Shown here piece by piece: positions 18,053 to 27,643 of a DNA stretch of 64,000 nt. Origin of the DNA: Bacteroidales bacterium (lineage in GTDB: Bacteria > Bacteroidota > Bacteroidia > Bacteroidales > Tenuifilaceae); assembly GCA_013141385.1 (NCBI GenBank), contig JABFRB010000001.1:1-64000 (forward strand), read 5' to 3'. Below the pieces are notes generated by a model. The model saw only the letters and a list, made by a program, of their open reading frames with translations, was not told the DNA's origin and ran no database searches. Position numbers and translations under genes: made by a program. How positions within the stretch are numbered: the first letter of the stretch is position 1; each line of letters begins with the position of its first letter.

Positions 18053-19181
18053 AAATATCCTTTTGTGGGGTATTCTAATATTATTACTTTCAACCTGCAT
18101 TGAGCCCTTTTCTCCAAACCTAGGAAGCGACTCTATAACAAAATATGTTGTGTATGGTCAAATTACGGATCAAGAAGGTTTTCAAACTGTTTCTGTTTCA
18201 ATGTCATCCACTGTTGAAAAGCAAAAATATAATCCTTTGTCTGGGTGTACCATAAGTATTTTTGATAACCATGGTAATGTATTTACCTTGAATGAATCTG
18301 GGAAGGGTAATTATAGGGTTTGGATAGCAGCAGAGTATTTAAAACCAGGAAACTCTTACCAAGTCAAGGTGTTAACTTCATCAGGTATTGAGATTGTTTC
18401 GGATTTTGATCAAATGCCCAAATGCCCCGAGATCGATTCTGTTTATTATGTTAGGAAAAATATACCCACCACTAATCCATCTGAACCGTTACAAGGAATA
18501 CAGTTTTATGTTGACTTAAATGGGAACGACTCTGTTAGTCGATATTATAGGTGGGATATTGATGAGACATGGGAGCATCATGCCAACTACCCTAAAATAT
18601 ATTTTTGGAACAAGAAATCAATAGTTGTGATTAACCCTCCTGATTATTCCAAATACTACTGTTGGACTACTCGGAAGTTAGGAAATGTTTTTACACTTTC
18701 AACAAAAGATCTTGCTCAAAACAGGTTCAGCATGTATCAACTTCATTTTGTAGATAATCAAACACAAAGGCTTACATATTGTTATAGCCTTTGGGTTAAT
18801 CAAATTGCCTTAAGCGAACCTGCCTATATTTATTGGGATAAGCTTAGAATAAATAGTAATGAATTGGGTGGTTTATATGAGGTTCAACCATTACGCATTA
18901 AAGGAAACCTAAAAAGCACCACAAATCCAGAATTAGAAATATTAGGGTATTTCAATGCCTCATCGGTTAAAGCGAAAAGATATTTTTTTCGAGATATTAA
19001 AAACTTAGAACTATATAAACCCAAATGCGAACCACGAGTTATAATGCCTGGTGATCTAAGTAGAGAAGAAACTAGATACTTGTTTCCCATGGGAGGTGGG
19101 TTCGGAATTATTGAAGATGAATGTGTAGAATGTAATTATTGGGGGGGAACAACTGTAAAACCTGATTATTGGCCTTACTAA
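18039..19181 (+). CDS. DUF4249 lipoprotein, copy 1
   Basis: 380 residues from the ATG at 18039; a longer frame from 17991 lies inside the receptor gene and lacks a sensible N-terminus. The signal peptide IKNILLWGILILLLSTC has a lipobox Cys. The body carries the DUF4249 pattern: an N-terminal beta-sandwich (KYVVYGQITDQEGFQTVSVS), a GNSYQVKV strand and the conserved Cys-containing segment (SKYYCWTT). DUF4249 proteins are outer-membrane partners of TonB receptors of unknown function. It is about 85% identical by eye to the next gene at 19363-20505, and overlaps the receptor gene by 14 bases. Confidence 0.85.
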   Translation: MHQIKNILLWGILILLLSTCIEPFSPNLGSDSITKYVVYGQITDQEGFQTVSVSMSSTVEKQKYNPLSGCTISIFDNHGNVFTLNESGKGNYRVWIAAEYLKPGNSYQVKVLTSSGIEIVSDFDQMPKCPEIDSVYYVRKNIPTTNPSEPLQGIQFYVDLNGNDSVSRYYRWDIDETWEHHANYPKIYFWNKKSIVVINPPDYSKYYCWTTRKLGNVFTLSTKDLAQNRFSMYQLHFVDNQTQRLTYCYSLWVNQIALSEPAYIYWDKLRINSNELGGLYEVQPLRIKGNLKSTTNPELEILGYFNASSVKAKRYFFRDIKNLELYKPKCEPRVIMPGDLSREETRYLFPMGGGFGIIEDECVECNYWGGTTVKPDYWPY

Positions 19182-19183
19182 TA

Positions 19184-19350
19184 TGCAGAATTCTATCTAT
19201 GAAATTATGTCCGTAATCATTGGGTGCACTGAATCTAAAGGGCAGGTAATTAGCATATTTATCGATAACGATTTTTGCTCAAGTAGAATTAATTTATCAC
19301 ATCACATTTTCATTTGACGGAAATGGAAAAAGGTTACTTGCGGTTATTTA
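19184..19350 (+). pseudogene. Internally deleted remnant of the MG2 gene
   Basis: The first about 70 bases match the 5' end of the gene at 20507 (ATGCAGAATTCTATCTATGA against ATGCAAAATTTCATCTTTAA). The next part jumps to sequence matching about 21464-21535 (FIDNDF, then the TEMEK region), and the end matches the last codons of the TonB receptor just before the second DUF4249 start (TTAAACTTGGTAATTATG). This is the scar of a tandem duplication followed by a roughly 0.9 kb deletion. It is not translatable. Confidence 0.85.
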
Positions 19351-19362
19351 AACTTGGTAATT

Positions 19363-20505
19363 ATGTATCAGATTAAAAATATCCTTTTGTGGGGTATTCT
19401 TATATTATTACTTTCAACTTGTATTGAGCCCTTTTCTCTAAACCTGGGAAGTGACTCTACACAAAAATACGTTGTGTATGGTCAAATCACTGATCAAGAA
19501 GGTTTTCAAACTGTTTCCGTTTCAATGTCGTCTACTGTTGAAAATCAAAAATATAATCCCTTGTCTGGGTGTACCATAAATATTTCTGATAACCATGGTA
19601 ATATATTTACCTTGAATGAGTTTGAGAAGGGTAATTATAGGGTTTGGATAGCGGCAGAGTATTTAAAACCAGGAAACTCTTACCAAGTCAAGGTATTGAC
19701 TTCATCAGGTATTGATATTGTCTCGGACTTTGATCAAATGCCCGAATGCCCTGAAATAGATTCTGTTTACTACATCAGAAAGGATATACCTACTACGGAT
19801 CCAACTAAACCTTTACAAGGAATACAGTTTTATGTCGATTTAAATAGGAAAGACACGGATAGCCATTACTATCGATGGGATATAGATGAAACATGGGAGC
19901 ATCATGCGAAATTCCCTAAAACATTATATTGGAATACTAGAACAATAGTAATAACTGATCCTCCTGATTTTTCCAAATACTATTGTTGGACTACTAAAAA
20001 ATTGGGAAATGTTTTTACTCTCTCAACCAAAAATCTTACTCAGAATAGATACAGTATGTATCAGCTTCATTTTGTGGATAATCAAACACAAAGACTGACG
20101 TACTGTTACAGCCTTCTGATTAATCAAATTGCTTTAAGCGAGTCCGCCTATGTATACTGGGACAAACTTCGAATTAATACTAATGAATTGGGTGGTTTAT
20201 ATGAGGTGCAGCCGTTGCGCGTAAAAGGAAACCTAAAAAGCACCACAAATCCAGAATTAGAAATATTAGGATTCTTCAACGCCTCTTCTGTTAAAACGAA
20301 AAGATTTTTTTTCCAAAACATAAATAATATTGATTTATATTACAACAAATGTACTTCACGTCCCATACAGCCACGTGAGTTAAATAGAGAAGATCCTAAA
20401 TACTTAGTTATGACTGGTAGGGGCATTGAAATTATGGAGGATGCTTGTGTTGAATGTGATTTTTTTGGGGGATCAATTGTAAAACCTGATTATTGGCCTT
20501 ACTAA
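19363..20505 (+). CDS. DUF4249 lipoprotein, copy 2
   Basis: 380 residues, starting MYQIKNILLWGILILLLSTC with lipobox Cys. It aligns without gaps to copy 1 and differs mainly in scattered substitutions and in the last 50 residues. Both copies keep the YYCWTT segment and end CVEC plus GG and VKPDYWPY. The TonB receptor itself is not duplicated, so the two lipoproteins presumably serve one receptor or have diverged in ligand preference. One base separates its stop from the next ATG. Confidence 0.85.
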   Translation: MYQIKNILLWGILILLLSTCIEPFSLNLGSDSTQKYVVYGQITDQEGFQTVSVSMSSTVENQKYNPLSGCTINISDNHGNIFTLNEFEKGNYRVWIAAEYLKPGNSYQVKVLTSSGIDIVSDFDQMPECPEIDSVYYIRKDIPTTDPTKPLQGIQFYVDLNRKDTDSHYYRWDIDETWEHHAKFPKTLYWNTRTIVITDPPDFSKYYCWTTKKLGNVFTLSTKNLTQNRYSMYQLHFVDNQTQRLTYCYSLLINQIALSESAYVYWDKLRINTNELGGLYEVQPLRVKGNLKSTTNPELEILGFFNASSVKTKRFFFQNINNIDLYYNKCTSRPIQPRELNREDPKYLVMTGRGIEIMEDACVECDFFGGSIVKPDYWPY

Positions 20506-20506
20506 T

Positions 20507-22228
20507 ATGCAAAATTTCATCTTTAAAATTATGTCAGTACTCATTTTTTCTTTTGGGTATACTGAATCTAATGGACAGGTAATTAATACTGATCTAAATG
20601 AAGAAAAGATTAGTTTATTTACCGATAGGACTCTTTATATTTCGGGGGAGCAGGTTCAATTCAGCGCATATCTTTACAATAATTCGATTGCTGGTATTGA
20701 TTCTCAAAACAAGAATATTAAAAGTCAAGATCAAACCTTAAGCAGGGTATTTTACGTTGAAATAATAACCCCCGAAGGGGAAAAAATTGCTAAAGGAAAA
20801 TATCTGTATGAAAAATCATGTGGTTCTGGGTTTATTACCATTCCCAAAGATGTTGCAACTGGGAATTACTATATCAGGGCTTATACTAAATTCATGCGAA
20901 ACAATGGACCTGCCGCATATAGTTATGCCCGACTTAAAATTGTAAACCCATTTAAATCGGATATTCTAACCTACAACCATACAAATACCCAAACACCAAA
21001 AGATTCAGTCAAACTTGAAGATACATTAGGCAGACAGGAATTAGTTACTGTTTTGCTAAATAAGGAAGAGTATTCAACTCGTGAACAGGTTAAAATTCAG
21101 ATTAATGGGTTAGATTTACTAAAGAACACAATTATAGACCTAAATCTTACTGTTATTCCCGACTCATCTATTGTTGAAGAGAACAAGGTTTTACCAGTAG
21201 TAGATAAAACATTATACAACAATTATTACTACCCAGAAACAAATGGTTTATCCCTTACAGGTAGGTTGAAGGATAATAAATCTGAACTTTCTTTATCTAA
21301 TACTATGGTGAATCTTTCAATCTTAGACGATTGTAAAGATTTCATGGCTACATTAACCGATTCTACAGGTCGTTTTTTCTTTAGAATGCCTAGCTTTATA
21401 GGATCAAACGATATCTTCCTATGCACTGAGACATTAGTAGATTCTAAAACAAATATATTTATAGATAATGATTTTTGTTCAATTAAAGTCAAATTACCCA
21501 CACCACCATTTCATTTAACAGAAATGGAAAAAGTGGTTGCTTACAACATGGCACTAAATGCTCAAATCGCATCACAATTCAATAAAGAAATCCCTAAAGA
21601 CTCCTCAAAGTATAAAAACAAAGCTTTTTATGGTGAACCTCAGGAAAGATTGTTTCTCGATAAATATATCCAACTTCCTACCATTGAGGATTACATCAAT
21701 GAGATAATACCCATACTAAAAATTAGGAAACATCGAGGGGAAAAGTATTTTAAGGTATATAGCACTCAGGCGGAGATGGATATTTTTAAGCCGCTTGTTC
21801 TATTGGATTTAGTGGCTATTGATAATCCAAAGAAAATCCTATCATTATCTCCTCAAAGCATCTCTCATATTGAAGTTATTGATTTTCCTTATGTAAAAGG
21901 CAGTATTACTTATGGTGGAATCATCAGTTTCTTTTCAAAAAAAGGGGATTTTGCAGGTGTAGATCTTCCTAATTCTGGAGTATTCCTTGATTTTAATTTT
22001 TTAACCGATGGTTCTAAGAGCTATTCAATTAATACGCATGGCGAACATCAACCTGATTATAGGAATACACTAATATGGGAACCAAATGTTGTTTTAGGGT
22101 CTGAAAAATCAAAAGATTTATATTTTAATACATCGGATACTCCCGGGAAGTATATCGTACTATTAAGAGGAATTACAAGCCAAGGTAAAGAGTTTACATG
22201 TAAAAAATCATTTATAGTTCGAGATTAG
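20507..22228 (+). CDS. MG2-domain surface protein
   Basis: 573 residues with signal peptide ending near TESNGQ. Residues about 35-75 (SLFTDRTLYISGEQVQFSAY) are the typical start of an alpha-2-macroglobulin MG2-like domain of Bacteroidota TonB-operon proteins. A second immunoglobulin-like region (about 185-220, EYSTREQVKIQING) and a C-terminal plug-like stretch (about 440-480, ISHIEVIDFPYVKGSITYGG) follow. No thioester motif is seen. It is the last gene of the receptor operon (1 base after DUF4249 copy 2). It is presumed to sit at the outer membrane and aid uptake; function unproven. Confidence 0.75.
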   Translation: MQNFIFKIMSVLIFSFGYTESNGQVINTDLNEEKISLFTDRTLYISGEQVQFSAYLYNNSIAGIDSQNKNIKSQDQTLSRVFYVEIITPEGEKIAKGKYLYEKSCGSGFITIPKDVATGNYYIRAYTKFMRNNGPAAYSYARLKIVNPFKSDILTYNHTNTQTPKDSVKLEDTLGRQELVTVLLNKEEYSTREQVKIQINGLDLLKNTIIDLNLTVIPDSSIVEENKVLPVVDKTLYNNYYYPETNGLSLTGRLKDNKSELSLSNTMVNLSILDDCKDFMATLTDSTGRFFFRMPSFIGSNDIFLCTETLVDSKTNIFIDNDFCSIKVKLPTPPFHLTEMEKVVAYNMALNAQIASQFNKEIPKDSSKYKNKAFYGEPQERLFLDKYIQLPTIEDYINEIIPILKIRKHRGEKYFKVYSTQAEMDIFKPLVLLDLVAIDNPKKILSLSPQSISHIEVIDFPYVKGSITYGGIISFFSKKGDFAGVDLPNSGVFLDFNFLTDGSKSYSINTHGEHQPDYRNTLIWEPNVVLGSEKSKDLYFNTSDTPGKYIVLLRGITSQGKEFTCKKSFIVRD

Positions 22229-22293
22229 TATTGAATTAGTTGGTAAAGAATCATAGGGGAGGGATAGGTTCTAAAATATAATACTATCTCATT

Positions 22294-23004
22294 TTAGAAT
22301 GCTAGATAAAAATCTGAAGTTAACTTCTTATACTCATCAGTATATTCCCCATCCGAAGTGTGAATTGATATAGTATCCTCATCCAACCTTTTTTTAGTAA
22401 ACGAAAAGTCAATTAGTATCCTAAGAATTGGGTTATTAGGCTTTGTTTTAACGTATAGTTTTTTGTTACAAAAAAGCCCGTAGTTTGCAGCCTCTGCTAT
22501 AAAAATATTACCCTCGGTATATGGAAAGATCGCACAAAATCTTCCATCTAGTGAAAGTAGATTTTTAATGCCTTCGAGCATATCTGTATTTGAAAGTTGC
22601 TCGGTATGCCGAGTGAGAGTTCTTTCAGGAGTATTGGGCTTAAGCGATTTGCTGAAATATGGCGGATTCGATACAATTAAATCAAACTTTGACGTCTGTT
22701 TTTTAGCGAAATCTTGAAAAGAAATGGCTTCCACATCCAACCTATCACCCCATTTAGATGAATCAAAATTACCCTTAGCTTGTTGTGCTGATGATTCATC
22801 AATTTCAACGGCTTGAATGTTGGCTTCGCTGCGTTGGGCAATCATCAAAGCAATTACCCCAGAGCCAGTTCCAACATCTAAAACGGTTTGGACATTCTCT
22901 AAATCTGCCCATGCTCCAAGCAGAACGCCATCGGTGCCCACTTTCATTGCAGCACCCTCTTGCTTTATAATAAATTGCTTAAACCGAAAGTAATTCTTTC
23001 CCAT
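22294..23004 (-). CDS. trmN6: tRNA1(Val) A37 N6-methyltransferase family
   Basis: 236 residues. The SAM-binding motif DVGTGSG is at residues 43-49 and the N6-adenine methyltransferase signature NPPY at 113-116 (LIVSNPPYFSKS). The N-terminus (FRFKQFIIKQEGAAMKVGTD) matches the TrmN6/YfiC family, which methylates A37 of tRNA-Val. Length is normal for the family. It is transcribed alone, convergent with the MG2 gene. The substrate is assigned by family only. Confidence 0.85.
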   Translation of the reverse strand: MGKNYFRFKQFIIKQEGAAMKVGTDGVLLGAWADLENVQTVLDVGTGSGVIALMIAQRSEANIQAVEIDESSAQQAKGNFDSSKWGDRLDVEAISFQDFAKKQTSKFDLIVSNPPYFSKSLKPNTPERTLTRHTEQLSNTDMLEGIKNLLSLDGRFCAIFPYTEGNIFIAEAANYGLFCNKKLYVKTKPNNPILRILIDFSFTKKRLDEDTISIHTSDGEYTDEYKKLTSDFYLAF

Positions 23005-23041
23005 AAATAAGAGTCTGAATTTAAAGTAGTATTAATTAGAT

Positions 23042-23173
23042 CAATAGTTCGATAAATTTTTAACTTTCTGATTTGGTGTAATTTGGTGTTTTTGAGTTTT
23101 GGTGGCTAAAAAATATTAAAAGCCACAAAATCACCAAGTCACAAAAATTCACCAAAAGATTATCGAACTATTG
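23042..23173. repeat. Inverted-repeat element with CACCAA core
   Basis: Perfect 14-base inverted repeat CAATAGTTCGATAA (23042-23055) / TTATCGAACTATTG (23160-23173) enclosing an imperfect hairpin built on GGTGGCT ... AGCCAC. It can fold almost end to end. It fills the space between the trmN6-like and TIGR02757 genes. Confidence 0.75.
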
Positions 23174-23217
23174 TTAGAAATTCAATTTGCTCAAATTTCT
23201 AATTTAATAAATAACAC

Positions 23218-24003
23218 CTATTGACCAAACTTTTCGTAAACCCCCAGACCAAAAAGGGCGTAATCAAACTTAACAGGATCATTAGGATCGAGTTCACGGA
23301 GAAAGGAGGTTAACTCCTCAACCGCCTTCCAATCGCTTTGCTTACGATTCAACAATCCTAATGCTCTCGAAACTCTTCCAGAATGAACATCCAAAGGCAT
23401 CATCAATGCTGAAGCGGGAATATTGTTCCATATCCCTAAATCAATCCCTTCGGAGGAAGGGCGAACCATCCAACGCAGAAACATATTGATTCGCTTACAT
23501 GCAGAACCTTTTTCAACATTAGCAACATGAACCAAGGTATGCGCTGGAGTTTCACAGTCAACGAATTGTTTCCTAAATTCTTTTATTGCACCCTTAATAT
23601 TTTGCTCGGATTGATAACCATCGGAAAACACCTTTTGTAATCCCCCTTTTAAGGTGTAAATATGCTTTAAACTCTTGATGTAATGGATACAATCCACTCC
23701 ATTAAAGGTTCTGTGTACAAATTTATCCAGAAGATGATCATTCCGTTTACTATAATTAACTACAAATTCATAAGGCGAATCACCCATCTTTTGCATTAAC
23801 CGATCCATATTACCAACTATCATCTTCCTATTTCCCCACGAAATGGTAGCCGCAAGTATTCCTGCAATTTCAATATCTTCCTTTTTTGAGAATCGATGGG
23901 GGAATTGGGATGGATCGTCGTTTACAAAACTAGGAACTGCGTATTGCTTGTACTTCTCCTCAAGAAATTCTTTAAGCTGATATTTATCTAAAGAAGATTT
24001 CAT
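23218..24003 (-). CDS. TIGR02757/DUF2400 family protein
   Basis: 261 residues matching the TIGR02757 (DUF2400) family seen throughout Bacteroidota. Visible features are the N-terminal FVNDDPSQFPHRF block, ISWGNRKMIVGNMDRLMQ, the central MFLRWMVRPSSEGIDLGIWN and MPLDVHSGRVSRALGLL. The helical layout recalls HhH-type DNA glycosylase-like folds, but the biochemical role is unknown. Its ATG overlaps the stop of the upstream ATPase gene (TAATG), so the two are translationally coupled. Confidence 0.85.
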   Translation of the reverse strand: MKSSLDKYQLKEFLEEKYKQYAVPSFVNDDPSQFPHRFSKKEDIEIAGILAATISWGNRKMIVGNMDRLMQKMGDSPYEFVVNYSKRNDHLLDKFVHRTFNGVDCIHYIKSLKHIYTLKGGLQKVFSDGYQSEQNIKGAIKEFRKQFVDCETPAHTLVHVANVEKGSACKRINMFLRWMVRPSSEGIDLGIWNNIPASALMMPLDVHSGRVSRALGLLNRKQSDWKAVEELTSFLRELDPNDPVKFDYALFGLGVYEKFGQ

Positions 24004-24653
24004 TACACGAAACGTCCATCATTCATGGTAAGCTGCAAATCAGCCATTTGGGCTAAATCACGATCGTGTGTAACAATTACAAAGGTTTGACCCATTTTAT
24101 CACGCAAAGTGAAAAACAAATTATGCAGATCCTCCTTATTCTGTGAATCGAGGTTTCCCGAGGGTTCATCGGCAAAAACCACCAAAGGATTATTTATTAA
24201 AGCCCTTGCAACTGCAACACGTTGTTGCTCTCCGCCAGATAATTCGGCGGGTTTATGGTCAAATCTATGGTTTAATCCTAAGAAATCGAGTAATTCCTTG
24301 GCTTTCTTTTGAGCTTCTGTAAAGCTTACTTTAGCAATAAGAGCAGGCATGCAAACATTCTCAAGTGCTGTAAATTCGGGCAATAGATGATGAAACTGAA
24401 ACACAAAACCGATATGCTGATTTCTGAAACGTGCAATCGCCTTATCTTTCAAACTAAAAACATCTTCGCCATTGATGATAAGAGTCCCTGAATCGGGATG
24501 ACTCAGAGTCCCTAGTATTTGGAGTAGCGTTGTTTTCCCAGCACCGCTAGGACCAACAATTGCAATTACCTTTTTCTCGGGAATTTCAACTGTAACACCC
24601 TTAAGAACAGTAAGATTTCCAAATGATTTTACAATATTTTCAGCCTTAATCAT
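24003..24653 (-). CDS. lolD: LolD-like ABC transporter ATP-binding protein
   Basis: 216 residues. Walker [10 protein letters not shown] at 34-42, signature [15 protein letters not shown] near 138, Walker [13 protein letters not shown] and the switch histidine (IVTHDRD). Length and sequence fit the LolD/MacB ATPase group that powers lipoprotein release or MacB-like export. No LolC/E permease is adjacent; it pairs with the TIGR02757 gene through a one-base stop/start overlap. It could also serve the permease at 34652-36010, which lacks its own ATPase, but that is speculation. Confidence 0.85.
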   Translation of the reverse strand: MIKAENIVKSFGNLTVLKGVTVEIPEKKVIAIVGPSGAGKTTLLQILGTLSHPDSGTLIINGEDVFSLKDKAIARFRNQHIGFVFQFHHLLPEFTALENVCMPALIAKVSFTEAQKKAKELLDFLGLNHRFDHKPAELSGGEQQRVAVARALINNPLVVFADEPSGNLDSQNKEDLHNLFFTLRDKMGQTFVIVTHDRDLAQMADLQLTMNDGRFV

Positions 24654-25107
24654 GAATCATTTTTTTGTAGTGGCAAAGGTATAAAATTTAAGTAGTGTAA
24701 GTTCGATTTAAGAAAACGTACTAGTAAGTTATTTGATGATTTGTTTAAATATTTAATATCGATTTGGAATGCTGGAATGTTGGAAAAGAATAACAAGGAA
24801 AAATGCGGTAATCTTCTTTTGCATTGCTACAAAAAAATCTTTGTGTAGTACTTTATGAACCTTTGTGACATAGCTATTCCACAAAAAACACGAAGTAGTC
24901 ACAAAACACACAAAGTAATGTTTACCAATTAAATGAGAATGCTCGGATTGTTTGAGAAAATGTGATAATTCTTCCTTTGTGTGGCTACAAAAAAATCTTT
25001 GTGTAACTTTGTGTAGTACTTTGTGAACCTTTGTGACATAGTTCTGCCACAAAAGACACGAAGTAGTCGCAAAACACACAAAGTAAAATGCAACAATTAA
25101 TCGAAAA
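24654..25107. repeat. Two direct copies of a CACAAAG-type repeat
   Basis: A block of about 95 bases (TTTGTGTAGTACTTTATGAA, CCTTTGTGACATAG, CCACAAAA, CACGAAGTAGTC, AAAACACACAAAGTAA) occurs at about 24826-24918 and again at about 24976-25085, each able to fold on itself through CTTTGTG/CACAAAG. No gene is supported here. The second copy ends 22 bases before the phosphomutase start. Confidence 0.7.
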
Positions 25108-26490
25108 ATGACACTTATCAAATCAATCTCTGGAATTAGAGGAACTATTGGCGGTAATGTTTCCGACAGCCTCACCCCAATCGATATCGTAAGATTTACG
25201 GCAGCCTATGCCGAATGGCTTAAAGGGCAAAACCCACAAAAAAAATGTAAGGTGGCAGTTGGTCGCGATGCCAGAATTTCGGGCGAAATGGTAAGCAACA
25301 TCGTTGTTGGTACGCTTATGGGATGTGGGGTTGATGTTATTAACCTTGGACTTGCAACAACACCTACCGTTGAAATGGCTGTTACCGGCCTTGGTGCCGA
25401 TGGTGGTTTGATACTTACTGCAAGCCATAATCCCAGGCAATGGAATGCCCTAAAACTACTCAATGGCAAAGGGGAATTCCTTAACGATGAGCAGGGTAAA
25501 AAAGTACTCGATATTGCCGAGAAAGGGTCATACACCTTCCCCGAAATTGATCTGATTGGAGATTTAGTTGATGAGTACTCATATATCGATGAGCATATTG
25601 AAAAGATAATAGAACTTAATTTGGTTGATTGCAAGGCGATTGAAAAGGCAAATTTTAAAGTTGCTATCGATTGTGTAAACTCTGTTGGAGGTATAGTTCT
25701 GCCACGATTACTCAATGCGCTTGGAGTAAAGGATATTGTTGAACTTTACACTGATCCAACTGGAGAATTCCCACATAACCCCGAGCCACTGCCTGAGCAT
25801 CTTCAAGATATTTCGGATGCTATGGTAAAGCATAAAGCCGATGTTGGCTTTGTTGTTGATCCCGATGTTGACCGTTTAGCAATTGTGAATGAGGATGGGA
25901 CAATGTTTGGAGAGGAATATACTCTGGTTGCTGTTGCTGATTATGTACTATCCATCAAAAAGGGGAATACCGTATCGAACCTATCGAGTACAGCAGCACT
26001 GCGCGATGTTACCCATAAATATGGAAAAGAGTATTACGCTTCTGCCGTTGGTGAGGTTAATGTTGTAACCAAAATGAAGGCCGTAAATGCAATTATTGGA
26101 GGTGAAGGCAATGGTGGAGTAATTCTACCTGAGCTTCATTATGGTCGCGATTCATTGGTAGGAATTGCTTTATTCCTAAGCCATTTGGCAAAGAAGAAGA
26201 TGAAATGTTCTGAGCTCAGAAAATCTTACCCCGACTATTTTATCTCCAAAAATAAGATTGAACTTAAAACAGGTATTAATCCCGATAATATTCTTAAAAA
26301 ACTTGCCGAGGAGTTTAAGAATTATCCCCTAAATACAGAGGATGGGCTTAGGGTTGATTTTGAGGATGGTTGGGTTCACATGCGAAAATCGAATACCGAG
26401 CCAATTATCAGAATTTACGCCGAAAGCCGAAATCAGGAAAAGGCTAATGATTTGGCTAAGAAGATGATGGAGAGGATTATGACGATTTAG
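25108..26490 (+). CDS. glmM: Phosphoglucosamine mutase-like phosphohexomutase
   Basis: 460 residues. The phosphoserine loop TASHNP places the catalytic Ser at residue 106. The metal-binding loop DPDVDR is at about 251-256, the sugar-binding GEGNGGV is at about 335, and the C-terminal phosphate loop is RKSNTEPIIRIYAE. It interconverts 6-phospho and 1-phospho hexoses; GlmM makes glucosamine-1-phosphate for peptidoglycan and lipid A. The GEGNGGV loop and length favour GlmM over phosphoglucomutase, but a phosphomannomutase activity cannot be excluded. A terminator that is part of a repeat follows. Confidence 0.8.
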   Translation: MTLIKSISGIRGTIGGNVSDSLTPIDIVRFTAAYAEWLKGQNPQKKCKVAVGRDARISGEMVSNIVVGTLMGCGVDVINLGLATTPTVEMAVTGLGADGGLILTASHNPRQWNALKLLNGKGEFLNDEQGKKVLDIAEKGSYTFPEIDLIGDLVDEYSYIDEHIEKIIELNLVDCKAIEKANFKVAIDCVNSVGGIVLPRLLNALGVKDIVELYTDPTGEFPHNPEPLPEHLQDISDAMVKHKADVGFVVDPDVDRLAIVNEDGTMFGEEYTLVAVADYVLSIKKGNTVSNLSSTAALRDVTHKYGKEYYASAVGEVNVVTKMKAVNAIIGGEGNGGVILPELHYGRDSLVGIALFLSHLAKKKMKCSELRKSYPDYFISKNKIELKTGINPDNILKKLAEEFKNYPLNTEDGLRVDFEDGWVHMRKSNTEPIIRIYAESRNQEKANDLAKKMMERIMTI

Positions 26491-26513
26491 ATAACGTTAG
26501 TTTTACCTCGTTA

Positions 26514-26755
26514 GGCTTAGGCTTTGCCTAAGCCTTTTTTATTCTTTCAGGCTTTGCCTGAGGTTTTGACTCGTTTACATTTTTTGTGGTTTCTATTATG
26601 CCTTTATCAAATACTTTTACAATGGCTAATAGTCTTGCTGGTTTTTATCTCAGGCGCAGCCTGCCGTAATAGAACGACGCAGGTGCGCTTCGCTAACCTG
26701 CGCCGAACCTAATCAGTTTTGATTTTTACTAACAGCCTCAATAGAACTTGGTTAA
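26514..26755. repeat. Rhs-locus repeat, copy H (starts with terminator hairpin)
   Basis: It begins GGCTTAGG CTTTG CCTAAGCC TTTTTT (26514-26540), which also serves as terminator for glmM. Then come CAGGCTTTGCCTGAGG, ACATTTTTTGTGGTTTCTAT, GCTAATAGTCTTGCTGG, hairpin CAGGC/GCCTG, a long hairpin GCAGGT GCGCTTCGCTA ACCTGC, GCCGAACC and a diverged end CAGCCTCAATAGAACTTGG. The middle stem differs completely from the Rhs-locus copies but stays paired. Confidence 0.85.
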
Positions 26756-26758
26756 AAA

Positions 26759-27643
26759 TTATTCTTTTATTATTTTGCCTTCCTGTTTATAACCATTTTC
26801 ATCTGTTAATATGTAAATATAAATTCCTTTCTCTTGCTTTTCTATACTAATGCCTTCGTCAATTTTTGAGTTTTTAATAATTTCAATTCCATTACTATTA
26901 AAAATTGAAACTTTATAATTAGACAAATTTTCTCCATCAAATTTAATTAATGATGATGTTGGGTTTGGTGAAACCTTAATAGTTTTTGTTGATTTTATTT
27001 TATTCGAATAATTTAATGTTCCACAAACACCAGGGATCCAATTTTTTGTGATAGTTTTTGAGCAAATTGTTGAAGTAATTACAACGGTAGTATATACAAC
27101 GGGATTTGAACAATTAATTGGAATATATGGTTCTCTCACATTTGAAGTTGAAGTTGAACCATCTTGATATGTAAAAGTCCATAAATAGTTAAAATTATTT
27201 ACACCGCCTGATTGAATTGATGGCATAGTATAAAATTTAATATATTCATCCCCTAATACATTTAACTGATATATTCCATTCTGGTTAATATCACATGGTG
27301 ATCCAACCACATTTCCATTAAAACAACAAGTATGACACCCAGTTTCATCAAAATAAGTTAATTGCAAACTGAAAGCACCAACAGCTACACCTTGTATTTG
27401 AACAGTTTGTGCCATATCTGTTCCAACAATCTTAACTGTTCCAACAGTTTGATTGTCTGATGATATAGCATTACCATTAATATCCCAATCATAGCAACTT
27501 GTACATTGGGCAATAGGTGATGTAAAAGTAGAGGTTTGTCCCACAGTAATTGATAAATTTCCAGTAATACAACCAGTATTACATTGCGAATAACTCATAA
27601 TTGAAAAACCAATCATAAGTATTAAAGAAAAGATTTTTTTCAT
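26759..27643 (-). CDS. Secreted PKD-like protein with T9SS sorting domain
   Basis: 294 residues. Signal peptide MKKIFSLILMIGFSIMSYSQ, then a cysteine-rich beta-sandwich region (CNTGCITGNLSITVGQTSTF; several Cys pairs such as CTSCYDW and CHTCC) resembling Ig/PKD-like repeats. The C-terminal 80 residues are a type A T9SS sorting domain (IKVSPNPTSSLIKF, GIYIYILTDENGYKQEGKII). It should be exported and cell-surface attached or released by the type IX system. Copies of the repeat family flank it on both sides (26514-26755 and 27850-28095) in the same orientation, as expected of a mobile cassette. Function unknown. Confidence 0.8.
   Translation of the reverse strand: MKKIFSLILMIGFSIMSYSQCNTGCITGNLSITVGQTSTFTSPIAQCTSCYDWDINGNAISSDNQTVGTVKIVGTDMAQTVQIQGVAVGAFSLQLTYFDETGCHTCCFNGNVVGSPCDINQNGIYQLNVLGDEYIKFYTMPSIQSGGVNNFNYLWTFTYQDGSTSTSNVREPYIPINCSNPVVYTTVVITSTICSKTITKNWIPGVCGTLNYSNKIKSTKTIKVSPNPTSSLIKFDGENLSNYKVSIFNSNGIEIIKNSKIDEGISIEKQEKGIYIYILTDENGYKQEGKIIKE

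Noticed and set aside
24753-25175. 140-codon minus-strand frame upstream of glmM
   Set aside because: It consists of two internal repeats (YFVCFVTTSC type) produced by the CACAAAG direct repeats and overlaps the glmM start.
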